A DNA stretch of 6,966 nucleotides. Source: an uncultured Megasphaera sp. Lineage in GTDB: Bacteria; Bacillota; Negativicutes; Veillonellales; Megasphaeraceae. The notes below the pieces were generated by a model. The model worked only from the letters and a program-made list of their open reading frames with translations, did no database searches and was not told the origin of the DNA. Shown here one piece after another: positions 1 through 5,496 of this stretch. Numbering within the stretch: the stretch's first letter is position 1; each line of letters starts with the position of its first letter. The stretch lies in NCBI GenBank assembly GCA_902464195.1, contig CABQJB010000108.1:1-6966 (forward strand), in the 5' to 3' direction. The translations under genes were made by a program, and so were the position numbers.

Positions 1-14
1 ATATTCATCTTTAT

Positions 15-44
15 ATTATAACAAAAAAACAGGCCCCCTGTCAG
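15..44 (-). promoter_or_regulatory. Extended -10 promoter reading out of the left edge
   Basis: Read on the minus strand, a CTGACA -35 box (44 to 39, five of six consensus bases) is followed after 18 bases by a perfect TATAAT -10 box (20 to 15). A TG one base upstream of the -10 (23-22) makes it an extended -10 promoter. The expected transcript starts near position 8 and leaves the window, so it should drive a minus-strand gene beyond position 1 that is not visible here. The -35 box lies in the loop of the lpxA terminator. The sequence match is strong; activity is inferred. Confidence 0.6.
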
Positions 45-58
45 CAAAAAAAGGGGCC
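22..58 (-). terminator. Intrinsic terminator of the lpxC-fabZ-lpxA unit
   Basis: On the minus strand, GGCCCC (58 to 53) pairs with GGGGCC (37 to 32), with a possible extra wobble pair, around a loop of about 15 bases. After a two-base gap a run of seven T follows (29 to 23). It begins about 40 bases after the lpxA stop codon, as expected for the end of this transcription unit. The loop is rather large, and the hairpin shares its bases with a promoter pointing the same way. Confidence 0.65.
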
Positions 59-99
59 ATCGCAGACGCGACACCCCTTTTTTAGCCAATAGCGGCTGC

Positions 100-912
100 C
101 TAATCTTTCGTCCCTCTGCAAATGCCGCGGTCGGCATTGCGGAGGAAGCGGAGGAAATGTTCTACTTCTTCATAGCTGTCCAGTTCCTGTTCCATTTCGG
201 CAATGGCCTGGCGCAGGTTCAGGCCGGAACGGTACAGGATGCGGAAGGCCTTCTTCAGTTCCCGGCGTACTTCTTCCGGAATCCCGGCCCGTGAAAGGCC
301 GACACTGTTCAGCCCGATGCAGCGGGCCGGCTGGCCGTCAGCGATGACGAAGGGCGGAATATCCTGGACGACTTTAGCCAGGCCGCCGATCATGCTGTTG
401 CGGCCGATTTTGACGAACTGATGGACGCCGGCGATGCCGCCGATGACGACGCGGTCTTCGACGGTGACGTGGCCGGCCAGGCCGGCGCAGTTACTCATGA
501 TGACGTGATTGCCGACGACGCAGTTATGGGCTACGTGGGTGCAGGCCTGGAAGAGGCAGTCATTGCCGATACGCGTTTCTTCGCCTTCACCGGTCGCCGT
601 GCTGACGGTGACGAATTCGCGGAACACCGAGCGGTCGCCGATGATCAGGTAACTCTTTTCACCGTGATATTTCAAATCCTGCGGTTCCGAACCGATGGAA
701 CAGCTCGGGAAAAACCGGCAGTCCCTGCCAATCGTGGTCCAGCCGTCGATGGTAACGTGGGCCATGATTTCCGTACCATCACCAATGGTAACGTGGGGCC
801 CGATAACGGCATATGGCCCGATTTTGACACCGGCACCGATTTTTGCCTGCGGGTCTATAATAGCCGTCGGATGTATCATGCTCTGAGGCATGTTATTCGT
901 TTCCTCGGTCAT
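100..912 (-). CDS. lpxA: Acyl-ACP--UDP-N-acetylglucosamine O-acyltransferase (LpxA)
   Basis: LpxA is the cytoplasmic enzyme that moves a 3-hydroxyacyl chain from ACP to the 3-OH of UDP-GlcNAc, the first reaction of lipid A synthesis. The 270-residue product has the left-handed beta-helix hexapeptide repeats (residues about 14-200, e.g. IGAGVKIGPYAVIG) and a helical C-terminal domain (about 210-265). The QDLKY motif (78-82) matches the E. coli substrate-binding loop. THVAHN (125-130) carries the catalytic His129 (E. coli H125). His148 and His164 match E. coli H144 and H160. Gly177 aligns with the E. coli G173 hydrocarbon ruler, suggesting a long, roughly C14, hydroxyacyl donor. Ser104 sits where E. 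coli has His99. The ATG at 912 is chosen because a GAGGAG site (921-926) lies 8 bases upstream; an in-frame GTG at 921 overlaps that site and is unlikely. The gene is last in the lpxC-fabZ-lpxA order. Confidence 0.97.
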   Translation of the reverse strand: MTEETNNMPQSMIHPTAIIDPQAKIGAGVKIGPYAVIGPHVTIGDGTEIMAHVTIDGWTTIGRDCRFFPSCSIGSEPQDLKYHGEKSYLIIGDRSVFREFVTVSTATGEGEETRIGNDCLFQACTHVAHNCVVGNHVIMSNCAGLAGHVTVEDRVVIGGIAGVHQFVKIGRNSMIGGLAKVVQDIPPFVIADGQPARCIGLNSVGLSRAGIPEEVRRELKKAFRILYRSGLNLRQAIAEMEQELDSYEEVEHFLRFLRNADRGICRGTKD

Positions 913-931
913 TAAAGTCACTCCTCGCTTC

Positions 932-948
932 CCTGCCCGATGGGCAGG
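932..948 (-). promoter_or_regulatory. Hairpin just upstream of the lpxA ribosome site
   Basis: A perfect 7-bp inverted repeat (CCTGCCC and GGGCAGG around a 3-base loop) ends five bases before the GAGGAG ribosome-binding site of lpxA. No T-run follows on the minus strand, so it is not an intrinsic terminator. It could stabilise the mRNA 5' end, act as a processing site or tune lpxA translation; the sequence does not say which. Confidence 0.4.
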
Positions 949-973
949 CGCTTATTTTCAACCTAAATCACAT

Positions 974-979
974 ATTATA
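974..979 (-). promoter_or_regulatory. Candidate internal promoter (-10 box) for lpxA
   Basis: A perfect TATAAT (979 to 974 on the minus strand) lies about 62 bases upstream of the lpxA start, in the long gap after fabZ. The -35 is poor: with a 17-base spacer the hexamer is CGGACT, matching consensus at three of six positions. The rest of the gap holds a second inverted repeat (GGTTTTGCC at 1002-1010 and GGCAAAATC at 1012-1020, one mismatch) and AT-rich sequence next to the fabZ stop. I see no gene in the gap. Confidence 0.35.
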
Positions 980-1116
980 TACACTCGCAGAATACCAGTC
1001 CGGTTTTGCCGGGCAAAATCAGGCTTTTTCCCGCTATATTCCTCTGTATACTTGCAAATACGCCCATTTAGGCCGTTATTTAACATGCAGTAAATATTTT
1101 TTAAATTTTTCGTAAC

Positions 1117-1563
1117 TTATTTCTTCGTGTTCTGACCCGGCATAAGGGCAAAGAGGTATTCCCCTTCGGCACAGAGCGTGTCGCCGACGTGACACTGAGC
1201 CTTGACCTTGCCCATGCGGCCTTTGATTTTTTCGATGTCAGCCCGCATGACCAGCTGGTCACCAGGGATGACGGGATGGCGGAAACGAAGTTTGTCGATG
1301 CCCGTGAAGAACGGGATGAGGCCGCGGTTTTCTTCCGGATAGAGCAGGGCTACGCCGCCGACCTGGGCCATAGCTTCGGCGATGAGGACGCCGGGCATAA
1401 CCGGTTTTCCCGGGAAATGGCCCTGGAAAAATTGTTCATCAAAGGTCGCATTCTTGATGCCGATGGCATACTTCATCGGTTCCAGTTCGATGATGCGGTC
1501 TACGAGCAGCATGGGATAGCGATGCGGCAAAATTTCCATAATATCAGTTACTTCCAAAGTCAT
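1117..1563 (-). CDS. fabZ: 3-hydroxyacyl-[acyl-carrier-protein] dehydratase FabZ
   Basis: FabZ dehydrates 3-hydroxyacyl-ACP to trans-2-enoyl-ACP in type II fatty acid elongation in the cytoplasm. The 148-residue product is of usual family length and forms a single hotdog domain. [13 protein letters not shown] (12-24) is the typical N-terminal signature. The active-site block [20 protein letters not shown] (48-67) contains catalytic His49 and Glu63, matching E. coli H54 and E68; Glu rather than Asp at the second site favours FabZ over FabA. An AAGGAGG site (1571-1577) sits 7 bases before the ATG. The gene starts 17 bp after the lpxC stop, so the two are very likely co-transcribed. Because FabZ and LpxA compete for 3-hydroxyacyl-ACP, their linkage is functionally sensible and is common in Gram-negative bacteria. 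Confidence 0.97.
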   Translation of the reverse strand: MTLEVTDIMEILPHRYPMLLVDRIIELEPMKYAIGIKNATFDEQFFQGHFPGKPVMPGVLIAEAMAQVGGVALLYPEENRGLIPFFTGIDKLRFRHPVIPGDQLVMRADIEKIKGRMGKVKAQCHVGDTLCAEGEYLFALMPGQNTKK

Positions 1564-1580
1564 GAGAATTCCTCCTTAAA

Positions 1581-2414
1581 TCACTGCATTTCTTCAAATA
1601 TCTTGTGGGTCAGCAGGTTGTTCAGTTTATGGCTCGATTTGACGGCGATGATGTGCCCCCGGACGGGATGGCCGAGCAGGGACAGGTCACCGATGATATC
1701 GAGGACCTTATGACGGACCAGTTCGTCGTCACAGCGGGGAACGGACAGACACGACGTCTTATCGTAGACGACGACGTTTTCGATGGTGCCTCCCTTGCCG
1801 AGGCCTAATTTCTTGAGCATTTCCAACTCTTCTGTAAAGGCGATGGTGCGGGCAAAGGAAATGTCGCGGACATACGATTCCTTGGTAATTGTCGTGTCCA
1901 GGAACTGTACGCCCAGCATGGGGTGCGGGTTGATTGAAGTGAAGGTGATGCGGAAGCCATCATAGGGCACGATGGCAATGAATTTGTCGTCTTCCTGGAC
2001 AAGGTGCTGTTTCTGGACGGCCAGCAGGCGGCGCGGCGCGTCCAGGTCACGGATTCCCGCTTCTTCGATGAGCTTGACAAAAGTCAGGCTGCTTCCGTCG
2101 GCGACGGGCGGTTCGACCGAATCCATTTCGACGAAGCAGTTATCCACTTCCATGCCGCTCAAGGCGGACAGCAGATGTTCTACCGTGAAGACCTTAGCTT
2201 CCCCTTTTTCCAGCGTCGTCGCCCGCATTGTATTGGTTACATTCGTGAGATGGGCTTGTACAGACGGTCTGCCGGGTAAATCCGTCCGGATAAAGACGAT
2301 GCCTGTATCAGCCGGAGCCGGGCGCAATACCATATGAACTTCATTCGCAGCATGCAGGCCGATGCCGTTATATGAAACGTCATGAGCCAGCGTCGTTTGT
2401 GCTACTATTGACAT
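1581..2414 (-). CDS. lpxC: UDP-3-O-acyl-N-acetylglucosamine deacetylase LpxC
   Basis: LpxC is the zinc-dependent deacetylase that removes the acetyl group from UDP-3-O-acyl-GlcNAc, the committed step of lipid A synthesis. The 277-residue product covers both LpxC domains. TVEHLLSAL (77-85) holds zinc ligand His80 and catalytic Glu79; RHKVLDIIGD (234-243) supplies zinc ligands His235 and Asp239; His262 in SSHKLNN matches the E. coli active-site H265. The VADGSS block (104-109) is also conserved. Compared with the 305-residue E. coli enzyme, the product stops soon after LNN and lacks the C-terminal tail carrying the FtsH degradation signal. Translation starts at the ATG at 2414, 7 bases after an AAAGGAGGGG site (2422-2431). 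It is first in the lpxC-fabZ-lpxA unit and has its own promoter. It is a separate gene, not the LpxC-FabZ fusion known from Bacteroidota. Confidence 0.97.
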   Translation of the reverse strand: MSIVAQTTLAHDVSYNGIGLHAANEVHMVLRPAPADTGIVFIRTDLPGRPSVQAHLTNVTNTMRATTLEKGEAKVFTVEHLLSALSGMEVDNCFVEMDSVEPPVADGSSLTFVKLIEEAGIRDLDAPRRLLAVQKQHLVQEDDKFIAIVPYDGFRITFTSINPHPMLGVQFLDTTITKESYVRDISFARTIAFTEELEMLKKLGLGKGGTIENVVVYDKTSCLSVPRCDDELVRHKVLDIIGDLSLLGHPVRGHIIAVKSSHKLNNLLTHKIFEEMQ

Positions 2415-2468
2415 AGGCAGGCCCCTCCTTTCCTGTTACGAGTAAGATAATTTTTTTCATACTTTTTT

Positions 2469-2498
2469 ATTATACCTTATTTACAGGGTGTATGACAA
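2469..2498 (-). promoter_or_regulatory. Promoter of lpxC-fabZ(-lpxA)
   Basis: On the minus strand a TTGTCA -35 box (2498 to 2493, five of six consensus) is separated by 18 bases from a perfect TATAAT -10 box (2474 to 2469). The transcript should start near 2462, giving a leader of about 48 bases before lpxC. It resembles a vegetative sigma-70/sigma-A promoter. No clear operator is visible around it. Confidence 0.65.
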
Positions 2499-2509
2499 GG
2501 GCGTTGTTC

Positions 2510-2549
2510 GTGGTTTCGGCCTGCGGCCTAGTGGTTCGCGGCCCGCCTA
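2510..2549. repeat. Imperfect tandem duplication upstream of the lpxC promoter
   Basis: Two adjacent copies, 2510-2530 and 2531-2549, both start GTGGTT, have GGCC-rich middles and end CCTA; the second is two bases shorter. The pair fills the spacer between the argH terminator and the lpxC -35 box. It may be a chance or slippage duplication; no function can be read from it. Confidence 0.4.
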
Positions 2550-2559
2550 ATTTCTTGCA

Positions 2560-2599
2560 AACGAAAAGGAGCTGCCCCAGGGGACAGCTCCTTTTCGTT
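2560..2599 (-). terminator. Strong hairpin terminator after argH
   Basis: A perfect 15-bp inverted repeat (2560-2574 with 2585-2599) is extended inward by CCCC/GGGG with one bulged base. On the minus strand the GGAGCTG...CAGCTCC core is followed by TTTTCGTTT, forming the expected U-rich tail about 11 bases after the argH stop. It also has a T-run on the plus strand, so it could work both ways, but the genes on either side both read on the minus strand, so its main job is to end argGH and insulate lpxC. Confidence 0.85.
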
Positions 2600-2609
2600 C
2601 AATCGCTTT

Positions 2610-4043
2610 TTACTTCAATAGTTCATAGACAGAGGCGACGACGTCGTTCCAGGTTTCGATCTGAGCCTGTTCCCCATCCATGGCGGCTTTGCCGGCTTTA
2701 CACTGGCGGGCCACGGACTGAGGCGACGTGCCGTTATAAGTGTTACGCTGCTTGACACAGGTTTCGATATCCAGGTAATGGTGGATATCTTCTGCGAAGA
2801 GCGGGCTCATGGCCTGCAGTTCCTGCAGCGATAACTGCTGTAATACTTTGCCCTGTTCGATGCAGTAGTGGACGGCCTTGCCGACGACGGCATGAGCTTC
2901 CCGGAAAGGAAGGCCTTTCTTGGCCAGGTAGTCGGCCATATCCGTCGCATTGGAAAAGTCGCTTTCCAACACTTCCCGCATATGTTTGCCATTGACGGTC
3001 ATCTTATCGATCATGGCCGCATAGATGGTCAGGGCAAATTTTAAATTATCGATGGCATCGAAGACGCCTTCTTTATCTTCCTGCATGTCCTTGTCATAAG
3101 CCACGGGGATGCCCTTCATCATGGTCAGGACGCCCATGAGGTGGCCGTAGAAGCGGCCCGTCTTGCCGCGGACGAGTTCGCAGATGTCGGGATTCTTCTT
3201 CTGGGGCATGATGGACGAGCCCGTGCAGTGGGAATCGTCGAGTTCGATGAACTTGAATTCCGAACTGGACCAGAGGATGAATTCTTCCGACAAACGGCTG
3301 AGGTGCATCATCAGAACGGCTGCGAATTCCAGGAAGGCGATGATGTAGTCCCGGTCGCTGACGGCATCGAGGCTGTTGTCGTAAATCTTGCCGAAATGCA
3401 GGGTCTTGGCGACGAAAGGCTGGTCGAGGGGATACGTCGTGCCAGCCAGGGCACCGGCACCGAGGGGCATGATATCGGCCATGTCCCAGGCGTATTTCAA
3501 GTGGATGAAGTCACGGGACAGCATGGAGAAGTAGGCCATGAGGTGGTGGCTGAAAAGGATCGGCTGAGCCCGCTGGAGGTGGGTATAGCCCGGCATGATG
3601 ACGTCGCTGTACTTTTCGGCAGCCTTGACCAGCGATTCCTGGAGCTTGACCAGGAGCTTGGCGACGGCGGCGATTTCGCGGCGGACATACATGTGCGTAT
3701 CCAAAGCGACCTGGTCGTTCCGGCTGCGGCCGGTATGCAGGCGCTTGCCGGCTTCGCCGATGGCATCGGTCAGTCGTTTTTCGATGTTCATGTGGATGTC
3801 TTCCAGCTCGACGGAGAAATCGAAGTTCCCGTCTTCAATCTGCTGGAAAATAGCCTTCAAGCCCTTGACGATGGCGTCTTTGTCTTCCTGGGAGATGATG
3901 CCCTGTTTGGCCAGCATCGTCGCATGGGCAATGCTGCCGCAGATATCTTCAGCATACATGCGGCAATCGAACTGGATGGACGCATTGAATTCTTCTACAC
4001 TTTTATCCGTGGCCTTGGTAAAACGGCCGCCCCATAACTTCAT
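2610..4043 (-). CDS. argH: Argininosuccinate lyase ArgH
   Basis: ArgH splits argininosuccinate into arginine and fumarate, the last step of arginine synthesis, acting as a cytoplasmic homotetramer. The 477-residue product is full length for the fumarase/aspartase superfamily. It starts with the usual MKLWGGRF. HTGRSRNDQ (103-111) is the first conserved region, YTHLQRAQP (153-161) contains the catalytic-acid histidine His155, and the superfamily signature GSSIMPQKKNPD (275-286) lies on the flexible loop carrying the catalytic serine. The remainder is the all-helical core and C-terminal domain, ending near 477. The AAGGAG ribosome site (4052-4057) lies 8 bases before the ATG and overlaps the argG stop codon, so translation of the two is probably coupled. 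A strong terminator follows the gene. Confidence 0.98.
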   Translation of the reverse strand: MKLWGGRFTKATDKSVEEFNASIQFDCRMYAEDICGSIAHATMLAKQGIISQEDKDAIVKGLKAIFQQIEDGNFDFSVELEDIHMNIEKRLTDAIGEAGKRLHTGRSRNDQVALDTHMYVRREIAAVAKLLVKLQESLVKAAEKYSDVIMPGYTHLQRAQPILFSHHLMAYFSMLSRDFIHLKYAWDMADIMPLGAGALAGTTYPLDQPFVAKTLHFGKIYDNSLDAVSDRDYIIAFLEFAAVLMMHLSRLSEEFILWSSSEFKFIELDDSHCTGSSIMPQKKNPDICELVRGKTGRFYGHLMGVLTMMKGIPVAYDKDMQEDKEGVFDAIDNLKFALTIYAAMIDKMTVNGKHMREVLESDFSNATDMADYLAKKGLPFREAHAVVGKAVHYCIEQGKVLQQLSLQELQAMSPLFAEDIHHYLDIETCVKQRNTYNGTSPQSVARQCKAGKAAMDGEQAQIETWNDVVASVYELLK

Positions 4044-4055
4044 ACGAATCGCTCC

Positions 4056-5300
4056 TTATTTACCCTGTTTTTCTACGTGCTGTTTCATGAGGGCCCGCAT
4101 CTTGAGCGGCAGGCCGAAGAGGTTGATGAAGCCTTCGGCATCGGTCTGGTCGTATACATCATCTTCGCCGAAGGTGACGAATTCTTCGTTGTACAAGGAG
4201 TACGGCGACGTAGAACCAGCGCTGATGATGTTGCCCTTATAGAGTTTCAATGTAACCTGGCCGGTAACGGTCTTCTGCGTTTCATCGACGAAAGCCGACA
4301 GGGCTTCGCGGAGCGGCGAGAACCATTTGCCATCATAGACGAGTTCGGCAAATTTATTGGCTACATTTTCTTTATAATGGAAAGTATCGCGGTCGAGGCA
4401 GAGGTATTCCAATTCTCTGTGCGCATACATGATGATGGCACCGCCCGGGTTTTCATAAATACCACGGCTCTTCATGCCGACCAGCCGGTTTTCGACGATA
4501 TCGACGATGCCGACGCCGTTGCGGGCACCGATTTCATTGAGGGCCGTAATGAGTTCGACAGCGCCCAGTTTCTGACCGTTGACGGCAACAGGGACACCCT
4601 GTTCAAAGTCGATCTTGACGTATTCCGGAGCATCCGGAGCCTGTTCCGGCGTCTTGGTGACCATGTAGACCATGTCTTTCGGGGCATTGGCCGGGTTTTC
4701 CAGGTCGTCCCCTTCATGGCTCAAGTGCCAGATGTTCCAGTCCATGCTGTACGGATAAGGATTTTCTTCGGACTGATAGTCGATGGGAACGTTGTGGGCT
4801 TCGGCGTATTTCAGTTCGTCTTCACGGGATTTGAGGTCCCACATACGCCAGGGGGCGATGAGGGTCATTTCCGGAGCCAGGGCTTTGACCGTCAATTCAA
4901 ACCGGACCTGGTCGTTGCCCTTGCCCGTAGCGCCGTGAGCGATGGCGTCAGCGCCTTCTTTCTTGGCGACTTCGACGAGTTTCTTGGAAATAAGGGGACG
5001 AGCGAAAGACGTGCCCAAGAGGTATTTGCCTTCATAGACAGCACCGGCTTTGACCGTCGGCCAAACGTACTGTTCCATGAATTCTTTTTTGATGTCCATG
5101 ACATAGACTTTGGAAGCGCCCGAAGCATAGGCTTTCTTTTCAATGGCTTCAAAGTCGTCCGGCTGGCCGACGTCGGCGCAGGCAGCGATGACTTCGGCGC
5201 CAGGATAGTTTTCCTTCAGCCAGGGAATGATGACCGACGTATCGAGGCCGCCGGAATAAGCCAGGACAATTTTTTTAATATCTTTTTTCGTGTTACTCAT
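4056..5300 (-). CDS. argG: Argininosuccinate synthase ArgG
   Basis: ArgG joins citrulline and aspartate, using ATP via a citrullyl-AMP intermediate, to make argininosuccinate for ArgH. The 414-residue product matches the usual ~400-residue type. The N-terminal nucleotide-binding domain has the PP-loop AYSGGLDTS (14-22), and [13 protein letters not shown] (123-135) is the second family signature. The multifunctional substrate-binding domain follows, including [16 protein letters not shown] (184-199), and the C-terminal helix (about 385-412) used in tetramer formation. A GAGGAG site (5310-5315) lies 9 bases before the ATG. It is the first gene of argGH, 12 bp ahead of argH. The upstream region has a promoter with ARG-box-like half-sites, pointing to arginine-dependent repression by ArgR. 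Other arginine genes are not in the window. Confidence 0.98.
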   Translation of the reverse strand: MSNTKKDIKKIVLAYSGGLDTSVIIPWLKENYPGAEVIAACADVGQPDDFEAIEKKAYASGASKVYVMDIKKEFMEQYVWPTVKAGAVYEGKYLLGTSFARPLISKKLVEVAKKEGADAIAHGATGKGNDQVRFELTVKALAPEMTLIAPWRMWDLKSREDELKYAEAHNVPIDYQSEENPYPYSMDWNIWHLSHEGDDLENPANAPKDMVYMVTKTPEQAPDAPEYVKIDFEQGVPVAVNGQKLGAVELITALNEIGARNGVGIVDIVENRLVGMKSRGIYENPGGAIIMYAHRELEYLCLDRDTFHYKENVANKFAELVYDGKWFSPLREALSAFVDETQKTVTGQVTLKLYKGNIISAGSTSPYSLYNEEFVTFGEDDVYDQTDAEGFINLFGLPLKMRALMKQHVEKQGK

Positions 5301-5367
5301 GATGATTTTCTCCTCTATCTAATGAACCAAAGCGATTGATGTGTGTTTGTTTCTGTCTACGTTTGAT

Positions 5368-5396
5368 AGTATACACCCAGTTGAAATATTATGCAA
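5368..5396 (-). promoter_or_regulatory. Candidate argGH promoter
   Basis: On the minus strand TATACT (5373 to 5368, five of six consensus) is preceded at 17 bases by TTGCAT (5396 to 5391), a weak -35 in which only TTG matches. The expected start near 5361 gives a leader of about 60 bases to argG. The weak -35 is embedded in the putative ArgR operator, a usual arrangement for a repressible promoter. Confidence 0.5.
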
Positions 5397-5420
5397 GTAT
5401 ATTGCATAAAAAATTTGCAA
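5380..5420. promoter_or_regulatory. Putative ArgR operator (ARG-box cluster)
   Basis: Four TGCA/TGAA-type half-sites recur about every helical turn: TTGAAA (5381), ATGCAA (5391), TTGCAT (5402) and TTGCAA (5415). The first pair forms TGAAA-TATT-ATGCA (5382-5395), matching the known 5-4-5 ARG box (TGMAT-4 A/T-ATKCA) at nine of ten half-site bases. The middle pair is a perfect dyad, TTATGCAA and TTGCATAA around GTATA (5389-5409). The right pair forms a looser palindrome (5402-5420). The cluster covers the argG -35 and spacer, so bound ArgR would block polymerase. ArgR itself is not in the window; the assignment rests on motif and context. Confidence 0.6.
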
Positions 5421-5442
5421 ACTTTTTTTACAGGTCCGTCAA

Positions 5443-5471
5443 TTCCCTCGCCCTGCAAAGTATAGTATAAT
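5443..5471 (+). promoter_or_regulatory. Candidate promoter of the GT51 gene
   Basis: A perfect TATAAT (5466-5471) lies 25 bases before the start codon, giving a very short leader of about 20 bases. The hexamer 17 bases upstream is TTCCCT, a poor -35; a better match, TTTACA (5427-5432), is too far away. The promoter therefore rests mainly on the -10 box and position, and may be weak or need an activator. It is divergent from argG. Confidence 0.45.
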
Positions 5472-5496
5472 AAAAGTGTTTAGTAGGAGGAATTCA

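Noticed and set aside
1002..1020. Inverted repeat considered as a terminator after fabZ
   Set aside because: The arms are almost contiguous and no T-run follows on the minus strand, so it is not a typical intrinsic terminator.
890..1093. 67-codon plus-strand open frame in the fabZ-lpxA gap
   Set aside because: It starts inside lpxA antisense, runs through the hairpins of the lpxA leader and has no recognisable features.
2492..2755. Plus-strand open frame running from the lpxC promoter into argH
   Set aside because: It crosses the lpxC promoter, the tandem duplication and the argH terminator hairpin, has no convincing ribosome site, and its Arg-rich product matches nothing.
3141..4037. Open frame of 298 codons on the plus strand opposite argH
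   Set aside because: Antisense shadow with the same Asp/Val/Gly/Phe-rich composition; no family motif, while the minus strand encodes an intact ArgH.
4077..5339. Long open frame (420 codons) on the plus strand opposite argG
   Set aside because: It is the antisense shadow of a conserved gene, created by G/C-biased third positions. The protein has repetitive low-complexity composition (Phe, Asp, Val, Gly rich) and no recognisable domain.
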